This document shows positions 59,027 to 64,000 of a DNA stretch of 64,000 nucleotides, piece after piece. How positions within the stretch are numbered: the stretch's first letter is position 1; each line of letters opens with the position of its first letter. Source of the stretch: Coprinus comatus (lineage: Eukaryota; Basidiomycota; Agaricomycetes; Agaricales; Agaricaceae); the NCBI GenBank assembly GCA_034638255.1, contig JAWPGT010000033.1:186001-250000 (forward strand). Reading direction: 5' to 3'. The position numbers and the translations under genes were made by a program. The notes beneath the pieces were generated by a model. The model saw only the letters and a program-made list of their open reading frames with translations, was not told the origin of the DNA and made no database searches.

Positions 59027-60942
59027 ATGCTCAGACGCCTCCGTCCTCCGTCAACAAGATTCTTTTCGTCCTCAGCTCCTAATAAACAACAATATGACCA
59101 TGCAGATGTCGTCGTAGTTGGTGGGGGCCCCGCAGGCTTGGCTCTAGCAGGGGCACTTGGTAAGCAATATAACATCCGGTTAGAATAACAATTGTTAACT
59201 TGTTAACGGTAGGCTCATCGAGAGTGGTGCGGGAGAACTTGAAGATAGCGTTGGTTGAAGGAGGAGACCTTTCAAAAATCCGGAACTGGCATTTACCGCC
59301 TGACAAATATTCCAACCGCGTCATTTCCCTAACAAATGCATCCTACGCTTTTCTAAGAGGTATCTTCATGCTACTAGCCTGATTACCTTTTCGTTAATAT
59401 CTATACTTCTCTCTACAGATATTGGAGCATGGACTTATGTCCAGGAAGACCGGACATGCCCCATCGAACACATGGAGGTCTGGGACGGAATTTCCGATGC
59501 ACGAATTAGTTTTAATGCCGCAGAAATGGGGGCTACAACAGAGAACAAGGGAATGGCTAGGCTAACTGAAAATCTTAATTTACAACGCGGACTCCTACAC
59601 CTCCTCCAGGATGTTCCCTCAGTCGAACTTATCCATTGCACCAAGGTCACATCTATCGCTCGAGACTCGGAGGAACAAGGTGGCTGGCCAGTCGTAACAC
59701 TAGACAATGGTCGTAAACTGAGGACAAGGCTATTGGTGAGTCCAGTATATCAGAAAACCTTTTCATTTTACCCATACTTCCCTCCTAGGTCGGTGCGGAT
59801 GGATTTAACTCTCCTGTCCGCACATATGCACAAATTCCTTCCTTCGGGTGGTCCTACGATACACAGGGCATCGTTGCTACACTCATACATCGTCCAAGGA
59901 CCAGCTATGAAGGCCCAAATACTACTGCATACCAAAGATTCCTTCCAACTGGACCCATAGCTTTCCTTCCCTTGGCGCCCAACGCGTCTTCCATGGTGTG
60001 GTCAACAAAACCACATATTGCTCGAGCATTGCAAGCCTCCGACCCGGCAGTACTTGCATGTATGATAAACGCGGCCTTCAGACTCCCTTCTTTATCCCTT
60101 GAATACCTCTACAATCGTATAATTGAGGCCCAAGCATCAGGGTCGTCTTTAACACCTCATCATATTCTAGAAGAGATTGCCTGGCGAGAACAAAGTCACA
60201 CCATTGACCCCCACTCTGCTCTATCGTCGATCAGAGCACTCCAGAATGTCAATGCACCTGCAATGATACCCCCTGAGGGCTCGGAAACCCTACCACCATT
60301 GGTAACCAGTATTCAAGAGGGTACCATTGCCTCATTCCCTCTCCGCTTCAACCACACCGAATCGTATCTCGGTGAAGGCACTGGGACACGCACGGTCCTT
60401 GTCGGAGATGCTGCTCACACAATGCACCCTCTTGCTGGTCAGGGACTTAATGCAGGCCTCGGAGATGTTGAATGCCTTGCCAAAAGCATCGAAAACGCCT
60501 TACTTCGAGGCGGTGATATTGGTGAGGGTGCTATCACAGCAAAAAATATATTGGGCACTAAAACTAATATTAACTAGGTTTATCTACGGCATTGCAACCA
60601 TACGCCCGGGAACGATATCTCGTAAACCACACAATGATGTCCGCAGTTGACAAATTGCACAAACTGTACACCACAGAGGCAGGCCCAGTTGTTTGGGCAA
60701 GGTCGGTAGGTCTTGAAGTAGTGAATGAATTAGACTCATTCAAGACGGCGATAATGATGACTGCCGGGGCAGATGGTCGGGGTAGCAGGACGGTTTCAGG
60801 ATGGGACGTAACGGCCAAGGGAGTAGAGGCCCTAGGTACAGCGGGAAGGATTGCGCGTTCTGCCGGGGCGGGTATAGGTAGTATCATAGGGCATACTGTT
60901 CAGAATATGGTCAAAGGAGTGGCAGGCGGCCAAAGGCCATAA
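59027..60942 (+). CDS. COQ6: Ubiquinone biosynthesis monooxygenase COQ6, mitochondrial
   Basis: Five exons (59027-59159, 59213-59359, 59419-59735, 59789-60521, 60578-60942) give 564 residues. The N-terminus MLRRLRPPSTRFFSSSAP is a typical mitochondrial presequence and supports this start. FAD-binding VVVVGGGPAGLALAGAL, LVGADGFNSPVR, and the GD motif TVLVGDAAHTMHPLAGQGLN identify the UbiH/COQ6 flavoprotein family. COQ6 hydroxylates the ring (C5) of the ubiquinone precursor in the matrix-side CoQ complex. The C-terminus has about 90 residues (GADGRGSRTVSGWDV ... VKGVAGGQRP), a Gly/Ala-rich tail longer than in yeast. Convergent with the F-box gene 79 bases further on. Confidence 0.92.
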
Positions 60943-61021
60943 GATTATGAACAAGAAGGTTGATAAAAGAACGGATATGTACAGAGTCGTTTGATAGATG
61001 AGCTACCATTTCTTATTCTCG

Positions 61022-62059
61022 TCAATCCTCAATAAAAGAATGGGGAGAGGGGAACCTCCACTCCCTGGTAGAGTCGCGAAGCCAGTCCTTGAAACCAAAG
61101 GGGAAAGGAACTGACTCTTGGAGCTCAGTCTGAGTGTACTGAACACGAGGTTCGACCGCGACGAGATCCCCGACCAACTTGTTGAATCGCAAACCACGCC
61201 ACTGGTTCTTGTCACGAACCCCTTCAATGCGCAGTTCAGCAATATTGTTGAGGAACTCTTGGGGGAATGGTGCGACTTGGCGAGTAGTAATTTGCTGCAA
61301 GCCGAACATGGAGACAATCATCTCGACAAGTTCACAGGGAGTCTTGTTGCATTGGAAGAACAAATGGGATACATTTGGGCAGCAATCCCGTATGACCTGC
61401 AAGGCGTGCCTTGGAATGTCGGTAAAACCCACAAAGCGAAGGCACTTGAGGTTTGGGAAGATGTGGACCTGCGTGTGACCATTGACTCCATTTGCTGGCA
61501 CCTGTCCGGGGAACTGGAAGCGGAAGCCATTGAGCATGGTGAGTTCGGTGAGCTTTGGCATAGGGACATTGAGCAGGATGTCGGGACGGGTGATGGCAGA
61601 GTCGAGATAGAACGAGCGCAGGTGGGGACCGGCAATTTCGAGGATGCCATAGAAGGCATAACATCCAGATTCCTGAGAATAAGAAATAAGCTACGAGTAG
61701 ACAATAAGAATGAGAAATGTACGAACGAAGTGGACTGGGACCTTGTATCTCTCGTCATCTACTGGCTCGTTTTGGTCGGGAGGGACCTGCCTATGGGGAG
61801 AGAGGAAAAGATGGAGGATACGTCTATTCTCTGGGGCGGTGGTGCGCAAGGCGTCGTAGCAGCCTATGATCTGCTGCAAGCCACAGACGGCGAGGGAACG
61901 GAACTTGAGTTCGGCGGAGACATCGTGGACGTAGGTGGAGACGAGGGAAAGGGCTCTGCCAGTAGCGCCGCCGTCGTTGTGGCAGGCGTAGGAAAAGATG
62001 AGCTTCCATATTTCAGGAGGGACCTTGTCGAAGACGGACTCTTTCTGGGTGGGACGCAT
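61022..62059 (-). CDS. F-box-like domain protein
   Basis: Two exons (62059-61742 and 61672-61022) give 322 residues. The N-terminus has an F-box-like motif, VPPEIWKLIFSYACHNDGG, followed by GRALSLVSTYVHDVSAELKFRSLAV, the layout common to the large agaricomycete F-box family. The second exon has leucine-rich-like strands (MPKLTELTMLNGF, FPNLKCLRFVGF, CCPNVSHLFF). F-box proteins present substrates to SCF ubiquitin ligases; the target is unknown. An upstream in-frame ATG at 62,119 would add 20 residues, but the ATG at 62,059 has the better context (A at -3). The donor at 61,741 (gtccca) is weak, so this junction is the least certain point. Confidence 0.75.
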
Positions 62060-62326
62060 GTTGAGCTTTCGGGGGAGGGAAGAAAAGAAACAGGAAAAGC
62101 AGGAACGAAACGGCCGCATAGGCAGCTGGGTAGCAATCAGAATGAAGCCCAGTTGTTATATCCTTTGCTACCTCACCCGACCCTGAGGGTCCACACAACA
62201 ATTCAATTCTTTTACCATACTCTTCCCAGCAGTTCAATACCATAGCCAACCTCTACGTATAATCTACAATCCCTACCTCCTACCCCCCTTCCTCCCCCAC
62301 TATCCCCCACTATCCTCGCTCTTCCT

Positions 62327-62981
62327 ATGCTCCCAATTCCGCTGACATTGGAACAATTGCTTCCGCCATCAACATCAAGGACAATCCACCCGTTAAACAA
62401 CACTCAGGACCTGCTCGATAAGGTTGTCGCCGGCCATTTAATATATATGTAACACCTCCACCATTTCAATCGCTTACTCAACCATCTCTCCACCGTCCAT
62501 CCTTTTTATCTACCACTTGCCCCCATAGTACATACCACTCAGTCCTTTACAGTCCCATGAACGGCTACAAATTACTCTCCAGAAAATAAACGACGAATAT
62601 GCACCCTACCACTCCCAACTCACTCTTGCCCGAGCCGATTACGTCTCAGCTACAATAGAAGCATGCCTTGTCAAACTGTCCCTTCTTCGAGCCCATGCTC
62701 AGCTTGCTCTATATAAATCCAAGTCCCTGACCCAATAAAATAACCATACAGTCGCATCAGCCGCCGCCATTGCGTCCCGAAAACTCAAGGCCGAAGAGGC
62801 CAGAATGAAGAACGAGGAACAGGCATTGGACAAGCAGTTATACCCATACGAGATCCTCTTACCCACCGTGGATAAACATCCAGGAGGGTTTGAACAAGTC
62901 CTTAGTGACTGGACAAAGGTCATGAAGGAAACTGAAGAGTGTAGGAAGGATCTTAGGCGACTTGGCTGGACTGGTGATTAA
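62327..62981 (+). CDS. Small coiled-coil protein of unknown function
   Basis: Exon 1 from the ATG at 62,327 (MLPIPLTLEQLLPP) to about 62,422. Exon 2 from 62,553 (SHERLQITLQKINDEYAPYHSQL) to about 62,700. The last exon starts at about 62,751 (ASAAAIASRKLKAEEARMK) and runs to the TAA at 62,979, ending RRLGWTGD. The product would be about 150-170 residues, largely helical, with a coiled coil around EEARMKNEEQALDKQL. I do not recognise it. The phase of the exon 2/3 junction does not match any GT donor I can find (phase 1 is needed), so either a non-standard site or a sequence error is present. It looks like a subunit of a larger assembly, but that is only a guess. Confidence 0.5.
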
Positions 62982-64000
62982 ACTCCCTTCCCCTCACCGT
63001 TCCTTCCTTGGCTCTATACACGTGTATATCCCAATGACATCCAACATTTTCCCATATCATATACACTCCATAATTCAGCCTATACGCGCCGGCTCTGCTT
63101 CTGCAGGATAGAACGGAAGAATTCTATTTTGCAGGGATGCCTCGGTAGTCGATTTTTTTTTTTTCATCAGCAATAAGCCTCCCAATTTGAACAACATGCA
63201 CACGCATACCACTGCTTTTCCTTGGGGTTTACGGCAACCTAGCTTTGTCCTGGACTTAAACGCATTAGTCTTGGATCCATATTTCAATCCTGGTTAGGAA
63301 AAAAAAAAAAAAGCGCTCAGCTCCAACAACCTGTGGTAACGGTGATAGGAATTTATTTCACTACGCATCTCGGACCGTTTGAACGTTTTTACCGCTCACT
63401 GGTTAATAGCATCTGAATCAAGAAATTGCAGAGGTCTGCTGACTAGGTACTTAGTAATAGTAGGTCCTTGTACGTCACCGTCCTAGGAAACATCTCTAGA
63501 ACTTTAAAAAATACATTCTTACTTCTAGCCACAAATGTTCACTGTAGGACAAACCCCATATCCGAGTCTTCTTGACTCAGCTTTTTATTTCTAAAAGGAG
63601 CGTGTACTACCGAAGCGGTAAAGCTTGGATGCTGATATATTTGAAATAATATTGATTCTCATCTAACACCGTTACCTACCCACCAGGGCCCTCAAAATGA
63701 TAGATGACCAAAAGGCTCTTATGCAAGGACCAAAGTCCATCTGCCCACGATCGGTCCACCATTGTTCGTGGCTTCTATGCGCCCGAAGCTGATGCCCATT
63801 TTTGGGATGTAAAATTACCTTGTCAATAATTGGTCAATAAACTGTGCTGTATGCCGGTATGGTACGATCAAAAATGTTCACACGGTGTATACCAACCTGC
63901 AAGGGTAGCTATGTCACCCAGTCGAACGTCTTCTCTGAGATCTATCTAAACCTTACCTTACCTTACCTATGTCACAATGGACCTCTGTATAACGTCACAG
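62982..64000. other. Gene-free end of the window
   Basis: I see no supportable gene. A short T run and A run lie at 63,151 and 63,299, and ccttaccttaccttacc at 63,950-63,966. Some may be 3' UTR of the small coiled-coil gene. Confidence 0.4.

Noticed and set aside
61118..62245. 375-codon rightward frame opposite the F-box gene
   Set aside because: The opposite strand encodes a recognisable F-box-like protein across two exons. This frame has no family features and runs across its intron.

Overview
The window looks like a chromosome segment of a filamentous basidiomycete, probably an agaricomycete. Introns are short (about 45-60 bases, GT-AG), genes are packed tightly, core fungal genes are present (ACC1, SEC6, COQ6, QNS1, ARPC2, TMA16, MZT1, a Zds1-type gene), and there is a KDZ/TET-JBP transposon and a chromodomain Ty3/gypsy element. 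It falls into two parts.

Positions 1 to about 36,500 are a nested transposon island. The outermost layer is best read as one giant KDZ (Kyakuja-Dileera-Zisupton) DNA transposon. Arrays of a roughly 30-bp palindromic repeat lie in opposite orientation at 1-590 and 31,815-32,590. Between them are a leftward accessory gene of unknown function (680-2636), a leftward TET/JBP-type dioxygenase gene (2977-4323, broken by an in-frame TGA at the substrate-binding end), a leftward CxC/coiled-coil accessory gene (24,046 to 14,537) and the rightward KDZ transposase gene (24,133-31,798). Later insertions have cut it up. A Ty3/gypsy chromovirus (14,584-22,900, TSD ctcct) splits the coiled-coil gene and itself holds a solo LTR (TSD ctgag). 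A 4.6-kb element with long inverted ends (26,597-31,197, TSD tcctaaat) splits the transposase; its terminus resembles that of the outer element. Positions 4,400-14,500 hold a LINE tail, an intron-containing eIF3L pseudogene, a hAT remnant, hairpins and tandem exon-like units.

A methylation-type mutation pattern runs through the island. By eye, all seven differences between the two gypsy LTRs are CpG transitions, and the stop codons in gypsy pol and in the TET/JBP gene are both best explained as CGA to TGA.

Positions 36,500-63,000 are ordinary gene-dense sequence: FAD monooxygenase (-), TMA16 (-), MZT1 (+, 65 aa in three exons), Zds1-type (+), ARPC2 (+), ACC1 (+, with one apparent single-base deletion), QNS1 (+), SEC6 (-), COQ6 (+), an F-box gene (-) and a small coiled-coil gene (+). 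TMA16/MZT1 and SEC6/COQ6 are divergent pairs with 88 and 36 bases between start codons. Exon coordinates were derived by hand from splice signals and reading phase. They are reliable to about a base in the core genes and less so in the decayed transposon genes.
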